A stretch of 64,000 bases of DNA from JAAFHB01 sp963677935 (GCA_963677935.2 CAXXEH010000003.1:1426001-1490000); one strand, 5' to 3'; counted from the first letter of the stretch, positions 35,078 through 43,685 are shown. A program made the numbers and translations. The notes: generated from the letters alone by a model not told the origin.

Positions 35078-35824
35078 TTACTGATTCATAAACCCCTGAT
35101 CTTTTAAAACTCCGATTAACATATTCGAAAATGCCACATTATCACTTTTCTTATAGCGAATATCGGTAAAAATCTGAGCAAGTGTATCCTTACTATTCTC
35201 TTCAACAAATTTTCTGTTGTCAGGACGTTTTTCCTTTTCCTGATAAGCACCAAGGATCTCATCCTCTGAATAATCATGGTAAATTTCATGGTGTACAATC
35301 GCTTCAAGCGGCAACCGATCTGTTTGATCCGGATGCTCATCAGGCCATCCGATTGTTAATGTAGTGACCGGCACTACCCCTTTGGGCAATTTTAAAATAT
35401 CGATAATCCGGGAAGCAAGATAGGTTGTGGTACCGAGGTAACATGTGCCAAGACCTTCACTTTCGGCAGCAATGGCAACATTTTGTGCAACAAGCAAGGC
35501 ATCAATTGCAGCTGTCATAAAAGAGAGGAAATTATCATATCCGGCGTCAGCATTACTGAGTTTACACCATTTATTAAACCGGTTAAAATCGGCACAGAAT
35601 GTGAGTACCAAAGGGGCATTCTCAACCATGGGCTGATTAAAATGGCAGGAAGCCAGCGCCTTTTTCCCTTCTTTGCTTGTCGTAATTACAATACTATAAA
35701 GCTGCATGTTACCTGTTGTGGCAGCCCTGCAGCCAGCCTGTAGAATTTTTTGTATTGTTTCATCCGCTACAGAAGCATTTTTGTATTTTCGAATCGTCCT
35801 GTGCGCCAATAATTGATCAATCAT
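35078..35824 (-). CDS. Nitroreductase family protein
   Basis: 248 residues, FMN-dependent NADPH nitroreductase fold: N-terminal HRTIRKYKNASV (8-19) and AGCRAATTGNMQLYSIVI carry the FMN phosphate ligands, and AAESEGLGTCYLGTTTYLASRIIDILKLPKGVVPVTTLTIGWP near 120-163 is the central block. Physiological substrate unknown. A -7 box lies 21-28 bp upstream. Confidence 0.88.
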   Translation of the reverse strand: MIDQLLAHRTIRKYKNASVADETIQKILQAGCRAATTGNMQLYSIVITTSKEGKKALASCHFNQPMVENAPLVLTFCADFNRFNKWCKLSNADAGYDNFLSFMTAAIDALLVAQNVAIAAESEGLGTCYLGTTTYLASRIIDILKLPKGVVPVTTLTIGWPDEHPDQTDRLPLEAIVHHEIYHDYSEDEILGAYQEKEKRPDNRKFVEENSKDTLAQIFTDIRYKKSDNVAFSNMLIGVLKDQGFMNQ

Positions 35825-35844
35825 TTTTACTTATTTTGACCTTG

Positions 35845-35852
35845 CAAAGATA
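35845..35852 (-). promoter_or_regulatory. -7 box of the nitroreductase gene
   Basis: TATCTTTG on the minus strand, 21 bp before the ATG at 35824; the -33 element is weak. Confidence 0.5.
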
Positions 35853-35881
35853 GAAAACGATTTTCCCAAAATATCAACCAT

Positions 35882-35911
35882 TTTGAAATAACAAAACCAT
35901 GATTAAATTTG
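35882..35911 (+). promoter_or_regulatory. Promoter of the 42-residue small gene
   Basis: TTTG (35882-35885), 18 bp, TAAATTTG (35904-35911). The predicted transcription start falls about at the ATG (35916), so the mRNA would be leaderless or start at the second ATG (35922). Confidence 0.6.
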
Positions 35912-35915
35912 CAGC

Positions 35916-36044
35916 ATGAGAATGAAATTGATCATCCCAATATTGATATTAGTTGCTGCTCTTTTGCTGGTCAGATGTAAGTCGTGTAACTGCGGTTTTC
36001 AGCCACCCAAGGCAAAAAAAAATACAACCTGGATGAAGCGATAA
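35916..36044 (+). CDS. Small membrane-anchored protein, 42 residues
   Basis: Unrecognised. An N-terminal hydrophobic stretch MKLIIPILILVAALLLV is followed by RCKSCNCGF with three Cys close together and a basic tail ending KKNTTWMKR. The Cys after LLV suggests a lipobox but Arg at -1 is not normal, so a membrane anchor is safer. Supported as a gene by a good promoter and clean coding layout (ATG to TAA), in the gap between the divergent nitroreductase and gap genes. Similar tiny basic proteins are often overlooked by gene finders. No function is proposed. Confidence 0.5.
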   Translation: MRMKLIIPILILVAALLLVRCKSCNCGFQPPKAKKNTTWMKR

Positions 36045-36114
36045 ATCAATCCACCTTTAAAATTCAATCCTAAGTTAACAATTTGTAAAGAACCAAAGTT
36101 ATTGAGGTTTTTTT

Positions 36115-36147
36115 TTTGACATTTTCAAATTAAATTTGTTACTTTTG
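36115..36147 (+). promoter_or_regulatory. Promoter of gap
   Basis: TTTG (36115-36118), 21 bp, TACTTTTG (36140-36147): a full match to the Bacteroidetes promoter. Leader of about 50 nt to the ATG at 36203. Confidence 0.8.
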
Positions 36148-36202
36148 CGCTGAAATTTAAAGAAGGTTCGATTCATTCTATAATTCTCAAAACGAATAAA
36201 TT

Positions 36203-37216
36203 ATGTCTAAAATTAAAATTGGTATTAACGGTTTCGGTCGAATTGGCCGACTGGTTTTCAGAGCAGCTGTCGACAGAAGTGATGTAGAAGTTGTTGGCAT
36301 CAACGACCTTATTGATGTTGATTATATGGCTTACATGCTCAAATATGATTCAACCCATGGTCGTTTCGCAGGAACGGTTGCTGTCGAAGATGGTGCATTG
36401 GTAGTAAACGGTAAAAAAATCCGTGTTACTGCTGAGCGGAATCCGGCAGATCTTAAATGGGGTGATGTAGGTGCTGAATATGTTGTTGAATCAACAGGTC
36501 TTTTCCTTGAAAAGTCAAAATGTCAGGCACATATCGATGCTGGTGCTAAGAAAGTTATTATGTCAGCCCCTTCAAAGGATGATACCCCAATGTTTGTAAT
36601 GGGTGTCAACAACCAGAAGTACACCACTGATATGAATTTTGTATCTAATGCTTCCTGTACAACGAACTGTCTTGCTCCGGTTGCAAAGGTGTTGAACGAC
36701 AATTTTGGAATTATCGAAGGTTTGATGACCACTGTTCATGCTACAACTGCAACACAGAAAACGGTTGACGCTCCTTCAGCCAAAGACTGGCGTGGTGGCC
36801 GTGGTGCGGCTCAGAACATTATCCCTTCATCCACTGGTGCAGCCAAGGCTGTTGGTAAAGTTATTCCTGAATTAAACGGGAAACTTACCGGTATGGCTTT
36901 CCGCGTACCAACTCCCGATGTTTCGGTTGTTGACCTTACTGTCCGTCTTGAAAAACCAGCTCCTTACAAAGCAATCTGCGCTGCAATGAAAGCTGCTTCT
37001 GAAGGTGAATTAAAAGGAATTCTTGGTTATACAGAAGATCAGGTTGTTTCTACCGATTTTCTTACCGACCCACGCACATCCATCTTCGATGCAGGTGCAG
37101 GTATTGGCTTGAACGACCATTTCGTAAAGGTTGTTTCATGGTATGACAATGAGTGGGGTTACTCAACAAAAGTTGTTGACCTGATTGCTCACATGTACTC
37201 AGTTGACCATAAATAA
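36203..37216 (+). CDS. gap: Glyceraldehyde-3-phosphate dehydrogenase, type I
   Basis: 337 residues. NAD-binding INGFGRIGRLVFRAA at 8-22, catalytic Cys152 in SNASCTTNCLAP, and the usual HATTATQKTVDAPS and WYDNEWGYSTKVVDL near the C-terminus. Central glycolytic enzyme. Monocistronic with its own strong promoter and terminator. Confidence 0.97.
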   Translation: MSKIKIGINGFGRIGRLVFRAAVDRSDVEVVGINDLIDVDYMAYMLKYDSTHGRFAGTVAVEDGALVVNGKKIRVTAERNPADLKWGDVGAEYVVESTGLFLEKSKCQAHIDAGAKKVIMSAPSKDDTPMFVMGVNNQKYTTDMNFVSNASCTTNCLAPVAKVLNDNFGIIEGLMTTVHATTATQKTVDAPSAKDWRGGRGAAQNIIPSSTGAAKAVGKVIPELNGKLTGMAFRVPTPDVSVVDLTVRLEKPAPYKAICAAMKAASEGELKGILGYTEDQVVSTDFLTDPRTSIFDAGAGIGLNDHFVKVVSWYDNEWGYSTKVVDLIAHMYSVDHK

Positions 37217-37243
37217 TCGGATCCTCCGGTTAATATAAATACT

Positions 37244-37277
37244 AAAAACCTGTCGGATGATCCGGCAGGTTTTTTTT
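37244..37277 (+). terminator. Terminator of gap
   Basis: ACCTGTCGGAT / GATCCGGCAGGT, nearly perfect 11-bp stem with two G-U pairs, followed by eight T. About 28 bp after the stop codon. Confidence 0.9.
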
Positions 37278-37431
37278 GTATATTAATATCTATTATTTTG
37301 GTGTGGAGACCTTTGGAATCAAACAGGCTGAGACTTATGAATCTGAGATTTGGAAGCTAATCGATGGGCTTTCCAATAAGTTTACTTTTCCTGTAAACCT
37401 ATTTCAGCACTAGACACCCCATCTATCTCTA

Positions 37432-37471
37432 AGTCACTTAGTCTCTCAGTCTCTTAGTCTCTTAGTCACTC
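37432..37471. repeat. 8-bp tandem repeat, five units
   Basis: AGTCACTT AGTCTCTC AGTCTCTT AGTCTCTT AGTCACTC: five consecutive variants of AGTCTCTT, located between gap and the following gene. Otherwise 37278-37481 holds nothing recognisable. Confidence 0.7.
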
Positions 37472-37481
37472 CCTCTCCTTT

Positions 37482-37880
37482 TCAAATCCCCTCTCCGCTT
37501 TGATTGCTGGGCGGATTCTTTTTCCCCTTTAGAATATCGATTGTCTGATCGACTGAGTCACCTATTTTCACGCCAGCCTCCTTAGCCCTCCTCAATAACT
37601 CATCTGCCTGATCCTCGGTTTTGGATTTGAAGGCCTCGATTTTTGCCTCCATCTCGCCGCTATGAAATTGCTCCGACTTCTCCTCCATAAAACTTTCAAC
37701 CTTCCCAAAAAGATCGGATATTTTTCCAAAAGCTTCACTGCTTTTGACTTTGTTTACCTTCTCTTCAAAAAAATCTTCGGCCTTATCCGCAAGATCTTTC
37801 CCCTTTCCGATCATCTCGTTAGCCTTATCAGCTATCTTATCGCCAGACTTATTTTCCTGATTATTTTCCTCGTCACTCAT
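37482..37880 (-). CDS. Acidic helical protein of unknown function
   Basis: 132 residues, no signal peptide or membrane segment. The N-terminal 15 residues are acidic and disordered, followed by amphipathic helices of about 11-residue periodicity (KIADKANEMIGKGKDLADKAEDFFEEKVNKVK; KIEAFKSKTEDQADELLRRAKEAGVKIGDSVDQTIDI), reminiscent of LEA/CsbD-like or YtxH-like stress proteins. The function is not known; a stress-protective role would be inference from composition. Confidence 0.65.
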   Translation of the reverse strand: MSDEENNQENKSGDKIADKANEMIGKGKDLADKAEDFFEEKVNKVKSSEAFGKISDLFGKVESFMEEKSEQFHSGEMEAKIEAFKSKTEDQADELLRRAKEAGVKIGDSVDQTIDILKGKKNPPSNQSGEGI

Positions 37881-37954
37881 CTTTTTAAGTATTGGTTTTT
37901 ACAACGTGTTATAACCCCCTAAATTATTAATAAATTTTCCAAAATCATAATGCT

Positions 37955-37962
37955 TATCTTTG
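37955..37962 (+). promoter_or_regulatory. -7 box of the FabK/NMO-like gene
   Basis: TATCTTTG, 69 bp upstream of the ATG at 38031; -33 element not evident. A short heptamer-repeat patch (37977-37997) lies in the leader. Confidence 0.5.
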
Positions 37963-37976
37963 GCAATTAAAGTCTG

Positions 37977-37997
37977 CCAGTTGCCGGCAGCCAGCCG
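37977..37997. repeat. Short TGCCAGY heptamer repeat
   Basis: GCCAGTTGCCGGCAGCCAGCC, three units of the same 7-bp family that forms the long array at 41702-41797. Confidence 0.55.
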
Positions 37998-38030
37998 CAT
38001 ATCTATTAAAATAAATGAAGTCATCTGAAA

Positions 38031-38999
38031 ATGTCTGAAAACAGGGTTTGCAACTTATTTGGAATTAAATATCCGGTGGTACAGGGGGGAATGGTATGGT
38101 GTTCCGGCTGGAGATTAGCTACTGCCGTCAGTAATTGTGGCGGACTTGGATTGATCGGAGCCGGATCGATGCATCCTGAGACGCTCAGGGAACACCTCCT
38201 AAAAGCAAAACAGGCCACCAATAATCCTTTCGGAGTCAATGTCCCGTTATTATATCCTGATATCGAACGTCTCGTAGAAATCATTATAGAAGAAAAGATT
38301 AAAATAGTATTCACCTCAGCCGGATCGCCGAAAAAATGGACCTCAAAGCTGCATGATCATGGAATAATAGTTGCTCATGTCGTCTCCTCAGCACTTTTTG
38401 CAGCGAAAAGTGAAGAGGCGGGAGTTGATGCCATTGTTGCAGAAGGTTTCGAAGCCGGCGGTCATAACGGACGTGACGAAACGACCACTTTAACCTTGAT
38501 TCCATCAGTCAGAAAGGCAACCTCTCTACCATTGATCAGTGCCGGTGGAATAGCAACAGGAAGGGCGATGCTGGCGACAATGATTCTGGGGGCTGATGGT
38601 GTACAAATTGGTTCAAGGTTCGCTGCTTCGAACGAATCGTCAGCTCACGAAAACTTCAAAAAACAGGTGATAAATGCCCGCGAAGGAGATACCCTTTTAT
38701 CGATCAAAAGTTTAACACCGGTTCGGCTACTCCGGAATAAATTCTTTGAGTTAATCACCAAAGCAGAAAGAGAAGGCGTATCAACTGAAACACTTCAGAA
38801 ACTGCTTGGAAAGGGGCGTGCAAAAAAGGGAATATTTGAAGGGGACCTGGAGGAGGGTGAGCTGGAGATCGGTCAGGTAGCTTCGCTTATTGACCAAATT
38901 CTTCCCGTAGATCAGATCATGACGAATCTGCTCGAAGAGTACTATTTAGCATTGTCCGAACTAAAAAATTCATCAATCTACCAATTCGATAACGAATGA
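38031..38999 (+). CDS. FabK/nitronate monooxygenase-like flavoprotein
   Basis: 322 residues, FMN-binding TIM barrel: GIKYPVVQGGMVWCSGWRLATAVSNCGGLGLIG (about 11-43), NNPFGVNVPLL, EGFEAGGHNGRDETTTLTLIPSV (about 138-160), ISAGGIATGRAMLATMILGADGVQIGSRFAAS (about 169-200). The family includes enoyl-ACP reductase II (FabK) and nitronate monooxygenase; the two are hard to separate by motifs, so either is possible. Stop overlaps the start of the M16 gene by 4 bp (ATGA). Confidence 0.8.
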   Translation: MSENRVCNLFGIKYPVVQGGMVWCSGWRLATAVSNCGGLGLIGAGSMHPETLREHLLKAKQATNNPFGVNVPLLYPDIERLVEIIIEEKIKIVFTSAGSPKKWTSKLHDHGIIVAHVVSSALFAAKSEEAGVDAIVAEGFEAGGHNGRDETTTLTLIPSVRKATSLPLISAGGIATGRAMLATMILGADGVQIGSRFAASNESSAHENFKKQVINAREGDTLLSIKSLTPVRLLRNKFFELITKAEREGVSTETLQKLLGKGRAKKGIFEGDLEEGELEIGQVASLIDQILPVDQIMTNLLEEYYLALSELKNSSIYQFDNE

Positions 39000-40237
39000 T
39001 TCAATTTAAAAAAACGACACTCACGAACGGGCTCCGTGTAATTGTGCACAACGACAAATCTACTCCATTTGTGGCAGTAAATGTTTGTTACAATGTCGGC
39101 GCCAAGCACGAAGATCCCGAAAGGACCGGATTTGCCCATCTTTTCGAGCACCTCACCTTTTGCGGATCGAAGGATGTCGCCGATTTTGATACCCCGGTTC
39201 AAAATGCAGGAGGATCAAACAATGCCTTCACAACTAATGATATCACAAATTATTATATCACAGTTCCAGCTAATAACATCGAGACCGCATTATGGCTGGA
39301 GTCTGACCGGATGAACGGACCTAAATTCACTAAAAAAGGGCTTGAAGTGCAACGAAACGTGGTGATTGAAGAGTTCCGGCAACGCAATCTGAATAAGCCC
39401 TATGGCGATACCTGGCATCTGCTCCGTGACCTCTCCTATAAAGTCCACCCCTATCGCTGGCCGACCATCGGTTTGGTACCGGAACATATAGAGCAGGCAA
39501 CATTGGAGGAGGTAAAAGATTTTTTCTTCCATCACTATGCCCCCAATAATGCTGTTTTGGTCATTTCTGGAAACATTGAAACAGATTCCGCCTTTCAATT
39601 AGCGGAGAAATGGTTTGGCGATATCCCCATGAGGGAAATAAAAAATAGCATCATCCTTCCTGAGCCCTTACAGACTACTGATCGTGAAATAACTGTTCAC
39701 CGCGATGTTCCTATCGATACATTTTACATCGCCTGGCACATGAGTTCACGGTTGGATCAGGATTTTTACGCTGCCGATCTGCTCTCAGATATTTTATCAG
39801 GGGGAAATTCTTCAAGGGTTGAAGAGAGATTGGTCAAAGGGCAAAAACTATTTACCGAAGCTGATGTTTTTTTAAGCGGAGAGAATGAACCGGGATTATT
39901 TGTGGCAACCGGGAAAATTAATAACGGGGTGGATTTTGAATATGCAAAAAAGGAGATGATTGCCGAGGTATTACAAACGGTTGATTCAGTGATCACGCCC
40001 CACGAGCTTGAGAAAGTTCAGAATAAGGTGGAAGCTGAACTTCTTTTCAATGAAATCGGATATCTGGAAAAGGCAATGCAGCTCGCAGCTTACGAAATTC
40101 TTGGAGATGCTTCGCTGATCAACGAACAGGCCGATCACTATCGCCGGATATCGCCGGAAGATATTCGCAAAGTTGCTACCGGCATTTTCCGGCAGGGGAA
40201 TTGCAACACATTGAACTATTTATCATTAAAAAAGTAA
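38996..40237 (+). CDS. M16 family zinc metallopeptidase (catalytic partner)
   Basis: 413 residues, pitrilysin/processing-peptidase fold. Inverted zinc motif HLFEH at 48-52 (HxxEH), preceded by the usual VGAKHEDPERTGFAH, third ligand Glu in NVVIEEFRQR near 120-125, and substrate-side R/Y element near the C-terminus. No signal peptide is evident, so it is probably cytoplasmic. Adjacent to a second M16 gene (3 bp gap) that lacks the zinc motif, giving the usual heterodimer. Confidence 0.9.
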   Translation: MIQFKKTTLTNGLRVIVHNDKSTPFVAVNVCYNVGAKHEDPERTGFAHLFEHLTFCGSKDVADFDTPVQNAGGSNNAFTTNDITNYYITVPANNIETALWLESDRMNGPKFTKKGLEVQRNVVIEEFRQRNLNKPYGDTWHLLRDLSYKVHPYRWPTIGLVPEHIEQATLEEVKDFFFHHYAPNNAVLVISGNIETDSAFQLAEKWFGDIPMREIKNSIILPEPLQTTDREITVHRDVPIDTFYIAWHMSSRLDQDFYAADLLSDILSGGNSSRVEERLVKGQKLFTEADVFLSGENEPGLFVATGKINNGVDFEYAKKEMIAEVLQTVDSVITPHELEKVQNKVEAELLFNEIGYLEKAMQLAAYEILGDASLINEQADHYRRISPEDIRKVATGIFRQGNCNTLNYLSLKK

Positions 40238-40240
40238 TTC

Positions 40241-41521
40241 ATGGCTTTAAAAAAAGATATTCCGCCGCAGATATGGGGCGTGGACCACGTTGAATACATC
40301 GAACCAGGCAGATATCGTCTCAACAACGGGATTGAATTATTTTCGCTCAATAGTGGCGATCAGGAGGTAGTTAAGATTGATTTTTCGTTTAGGGCAGGCA
40401 GTTGGTATGCCAAATCAAGATTAGACGGTTCGATGGCTGCTTCCATGTTGCAGGAGGGGACGACAAAACACAAGGCGATCGAAATTGCCAATATATTCGA
40501 TTTTTACGGAGCTCAGTTCTCATCCGGATCATCGTATGATAACAATTACATCTCACTCCTTTCACTAAAAAAACATCTTCCGCAGCTGCTACCTATGGTT
40601 TCGGAAATCATCCGCGAGGCTTCATTTCCGGAAGAGGAGTTTGAAATTTTACGTCAAAAAAGAAAACAGCGGGCAATTGTCGACGCCGGAAGAGTGAGTT
40701 TAATTGCCCAGAAAAGTTTTTTGCGCAATTTATTTGGCGACAGACATCCCTATGCTCCTGTCGCCTCCCCCGAATTCTATGATACAATTACCCTTGATGA
40801 TGTCAGGTCGCATTACCGGAGATTTTACCGCCCCGACAGGATGGCAATTACCGCCTCAGGATATGTCGATAATGAGGTAATTCATTTGATTGAGGAGAAT
40901 TTCAGCTCAAACTGGGGAAGTTTGGAGGTCGAAAAAAACACCAATAATTTCACTTTACCAGTTGCTGAAAAAACCTTATTTATGGAGAAGGTGGGGGCCA
41001 ATCAAAATGCCGTGGCGATTGGAAAGCTCTTCCCAACCCAGAACCATCCCGATTTTCCGGGGCTTAAATTGCTGTGTACCATATTGGGTGGATATTTCGG
41101 ATCACGACTGATGTCGAATATTCGCGAAGAGAAAGGGTACACCTACTCGATTCAGGCATCGCCCATCTCCTTTCTGCATAACGGCGTGTTTCTGGTATTT
41201 GCCGAAGTAAAGACAGACAAAACAAATGAAACCGTAAATGAGGTATTTATCGAAATCAATAAGCTCAGGGAGGAGTTGATCTCAACGGAAGAACTTATAC
41301 CGATTCAAAACTATCTTCTTGGCAGAATTCTCGAAGACTTTGATGGCCCTTTTTCGAGGGCACAGACCTTCGCTTCACTCAGAGAGTCAAACCTCGATTT
41401 TAAGTATTATGACAAACTGATCCATACGATTAAAACAGCAACACCTTCTGAGATCAGGGAGCTTGCTCAAAAATATCTGGATCCAGAATCAATGAGTACT
41501 ATTATTGCAGGAACGAGATAA
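40241..41521 (+). CDS. M16 family peptidase-like protein, non-catalytic partner
   Basis: 426 residues, M16 fold but no HxxEH: the corresponding site reads MAASMLQEGTTK, so zinc cannot be bound. C-terminal half has LLCTILGGYFGSRLMSNIREEKGYTYSI near 270-298, the standard M16 substrate-binding block. Expected to pair with the upstream HLFEH protein. Confidence 0.9.
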   Translation: MALKKDIPPQIWGVDHVEYIEPGRYRLNNGIELFSLNSGDQEVVKIDFSFRAGSWYAKSRLDGSMAASMLQEGTTKHKAIEIANIFDFYGAQFSSGSSYDNNYISLLSLKKHLPQLLPMVSEIIREASFPEEEFEILRQKRKQRAIVDAGRVSLIAQKSFLRNLFGDRHPYAPVASPEFYDTITLDDVRSHYRRFYRPDRMAITASGYVDNEVIHLIEENFSSNWGSLEVEKNTNNFTLPVAEKTLFMEKVGANQNAVAIGKLFPTQNHPDFPGLKLLCTILGGYFGSRLMSNIREEKGYTYSIQASPISFLHNGVFLVFAEVKTDKTNETVNEVFIEINKLREELISTEELIPIQNYLLGRILEDFDGPFSRAQTFASLRESNLDFKYYDKLIHTIKTATPSEIRELAQKYLDPESMSTIIAGTR

Positions 41522-41590
41522 ATTTGAAAATTTGAAGATGAATGTGCTAATGTGCTAATTTGAAAATTTGAAAATGAATGGGCTAATAGG
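41522..41590. repeat. Imperfect AT-rich direct repeats after the M16 pair
   Basis: Repeats of ATTTGAAAATTTGAA, GAATGTGCTAATGTGCTAATT and GAATGGGCTAAT follow the stop codon; no coding potential. This sequence style is a common intergenic repeat in Bacteroidetes. Confidence 0.5.
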
Positions 41591-41701
41591 CGAATATCAG
41601 GTTTTGCACTTAAAGCTCTGCTCCCCGAATACCTCGGCAGGTTTACAAGTGATAGTACTTAATCAACCAAAGTTTCAGCCTACAAAAGATTTTATTACCA
41701 A

Positions 41702-41797
41702 CTGCCAGTTGCCAGCAGCCAGTTGCCAGCAGCCAGCAGCCAGATGCAAGTTGCCAGCCGCCAGTTGCTAGTCGCCAGTCGCAAGCTGCCAGTCGCC
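41702..41797. repeat. TGCCAGY heptamer array
   Basis: About 13 consecutive 7-bp units (TGCCAGT, TGCCAGC, AGCCAGT, AGCCAGC, CGCCAGT and close variants), ending about 5 bp before the stop of the minus-strand GT2 gene. Not a CRISPR: no spacers. Confidence 0.75.
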
Positions 41798-41801
41798 GAT
41801 C

Positions 41802-42755
41802 TTACAAGTTTACCCTTTTATCAATCAGGTATTGGTTGCGCTCTGCGGAGCTGCGCGAGATAAGTTCTCCCAGAAATCCAGCCAAAAACAGTTGTGTTCC
41901 GAGGATCATCAGGGTGAGCGCAAGGTAAAAATAGGGATTCTGGGTGATCCGCTCAATCAGTATGCCATGTGACAGGTTGATTATTTTATACACCCCTAAC
42001 CAGGCAATCGCTGCAAAACCGAGCAGAAACATTAACGATCCCAGGGTGCCAAAAAGGTGCATTGGTCGTTTTCCAAATCGTGAAATAAACGAGATGGACA
42101 TCAGATCGAGGTATCCAAAGATAAAGCGGCTTAAACCGAATTTGGTGACTCCATACTTTCGGGCCTGGTGTTGGACCACACGCTCTCCGATATTCGAAAA
42201 TCCGGCTTGTTTGGCCATGTAGGGGATATATCGGTGCATCTCGCCGTAAACTTCTATACTTTTTACAACGTCAAGTTTGTACGCTTTCAAACCGCAGTTA
42301 AAATCGTGCAATTTTATTCCGGTCACATAGCTGGCAGTTGAATTATAAAGTTTACTGGGCAAGGTTTTGGAAATTGGGTCAAAACGCTTTTTTTTCCAAC
42401 CCGAAACCAGATCAAAACCCTGCTCCTTTACCATTGCAAAAAGTCCGGGAATCTCTTCGGGACTATCCTGCAGATCGGCATCCATTGTGATGACAACATC
42501 GCCCCTGGCCTCCTCAAAACCGGTGTGCAGTGCGGCTGATTTACCGTAATTCCTCCGAAACCGGACTCCCTTCACGTGAAGATCTTCGGCAGAAACCTTT
42601 TCGATCCACTGCCACGAACCGTCGTTACTGCCGTCGTCAATAAAGATTACTTCATATGAAAATCCATTTGTACTCATCACCTTCGAAATCCATTGATTGA
42701 GTTCAGGTAATGATTCAACTTCGTTGTAAAGGGGGATAATAACAGATATGTCCAT
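41802..42755 (-). CDS. Polyprenyl-phosphate-type glycosyltransferase (GT2)
   Basis: 317 residues from ATG 42755 (MDISVIIPLYNE); a TTG upstream would add 7 residues. GT-A nucleotide site: VIIPLYNEVESLPEL, IDDGSNDGSW (about 40-49), and DADLQDSPEEIP (about 91-102, DxD). Two C-terminal transmembrane helices near 228-255 and 262-300. Related to dolichyl/undecaprenyl-phosphate sugar transferases that load sugar on a lipid carrier at the membrane. Directly follows the DUF4199 gene. Confidence 0.85.
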   Translation of the reverse strand: MDISVIIPLYNEVESLPELNQWISKVMSTNGFSYEVIFIDDGSNDGSWQWIEKVSAEDLHVKGVRFRRNYGKSAALHTGFEEARGDVVITMDADLQDSPEEIPGLFAMVKEQGFDLVSGWKKKRFDPISKTLPSKLYNSTASYVTGIKLHDFNCGLKAYKLDVVKSIEVYGEMHRYIPYMAKQAGFSNIGERVVQHQARKYGVTKFGLSRFIFGYLDLMSISFISRFGKRPMHLFGTLGSLMFLLGFAAIAWLGVYKIINLSHGILIERITQNPYFYLALTLMILGTQLFLAGFLGELISRSSAERNQYLIDKRVNL

Positions 42756-42779
42756 TGGGGTGATTTTAGGATTCAACTT

Positions 42780-43313
42780 TTATTCAACCCCGTGAAAAGG
42801 ATCAGTTGACTTCTTTTGAAAGAAAATTGAAAGGATTAAAGAGAATATAAAACCCATAAAAGTTACTCCAAACACTTGTCCGATGGCATATACGAGTGGG
42901 GTAAACATTTTTTTGATTATTGTCATCATAGCATCAACCTGTGTTTCGGCCATACCACTGCGCAGGTATTGCTCTTCAAGATAAGTCATCAATTTTTCGA
43001 TTAGTGTTTTATCTATCAGTTTTACAAGTACAAAAATGAAGAAAGCGAGGATCAGAGAGGCAAATAACGATTGCAGGGTTCCCAGACCGAGCGCGCGTCC
43101 GTAAGTAACACCCTCTTCTGCATGATGGTCCCGGTAGGCACGCATTGACAGGGTAATCCCCGCAATCAGAATTGCGTAGGAGATCAGTCCGGTTGCGGAA
43201 GAGAAAGGGGTACCCATTACATAGAAGACAACAAAATTTAAAATCTGAGCCAAACCCATATATAGGCCGTAACTCATGGCCAAATGATTAACAGAATAGT
43301 TTTGATTTTCCAT
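42780..43313 (-). CDS. DUF4199 family membrane protein
   Basis: 177 residues from ATG 43313 (MENQNYSVNHLAMSYGLYMG); a longer start adds a 24-residue part that overlaps the promoter. About four transmembrane helices, near 12-34, 40-58, 78-101 and 135-170, with the family motifs GLYMGLA and YRDHHAEEGVTYGRALGLG. The family is uncharacterised and common in Bacteroidetes, often next to a GT2 like the one downstream. Confidence 0.8.
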   Translation of the reverse strand: MENQNYSVNHLAMSYGLYMGLAQILNFVVFYVMGTPFSSATGLISYAILIAGITLSMRAYRDHHAEEGVTYGRALGLGTLQSLFASLILAFFIFVLVKLIDKTLIEKLMTYLEEQYLRSGMAETQVDAMMTIIKKMFTPLVYAIGQVFGVTFMGFIFSLILSIFFQKKSTDPFHGVE

Positions 43314-43332
43314 AACAACATTGGTTTTGTTG

Positions 43333-43351
43333 CAAACATATAACAAATATA
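43333..43351 (-). promoter_or_regulatory. Two overlapping -7 boxes of the DUF4199-GT2 operon
   Basis: TATGTTTG (43340-43333) and TATATTTG (43351-43344) on the minus strand, 20-38 bp upstream of the ATG; each fits TAnnTTTG, and a clear -33 is lacking. Confidence 0.45.
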
Positions 43352-43475
43352 GCTTATTTACACTAAACTTTTCAATGAAAAACAACCCCCTGAAAATAGT
43401 TTCATATTTTATGGAATTGATAACAAACAGGTTAAATATTATTATTCAAAATATCGTCACTAAATTTTCTTTTTA

Positions 43476-43506
43476 TTTGGAACAAGAGGTTTTTTTCATA
43501 CTTTTG
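43476..43506 (+). promoter_or_regulatory. Promoter of the SRP RNA gene
   Basis: TTTG (43476-43479), 19 bp, TACTTTTG (43499-43506). The SRP RNA begins 4-5 bp later. Confidence 0.8.
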
Positions 43507-43510
43507 CGCC

Positions 43511-43607
43511 GGGTAAGTCCTGCACGACCAGCTCCTGTTGAACCCCCCCAGGGCCGGAAGGCAGCAAGGGTAAATAGTCGTAGCGGTGCGATGTAGGTAG
43601 CTTACCC
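43511..43607 (+). ncRNA. ffs: Small signal recognition particle RNA (4.5S)
   Basis: About 97 nt with closing stem GGGTAAG/CTTACCC and the diagnostic domain IV around GGCCGGAAGGCAGCAAGG, where Ffh binds (the GGAA tetraloop and asymmetric internal loop AGCA). Eubacterial short form without an Alu domain. Expressed from its own promoter and followed 4 bp later by tRNA-Thr, so it is probably processed from a common transcript. Confidence 0.93.
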
Positions 43608-43611
43608 ACTT

Positions 43612-43685
43612 GCCGAATTAGCTCAGTTGGCCAGAGCACGTGATTTGTAATCTCGGGGTCGTCAGTTCGAATCTGACATTCGGCT
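43612..43685 (+). tRNA. tRNA-Thr(UGU)
   Basis: 74 nt, acceptor GCCGAAT/ATTCGGC, anticodon UGU in loop UUUGUAA, T loop TTCGAAT. One U-U mismatch in the anticodon stem. Starts right after the SRP RNA. Confidence 0.9.

Noticed and set aside
41702..41797. CRISPR-like or coding repeat
   Set aside because: 7-bp units without spacers; not a coding repeat in either strand.
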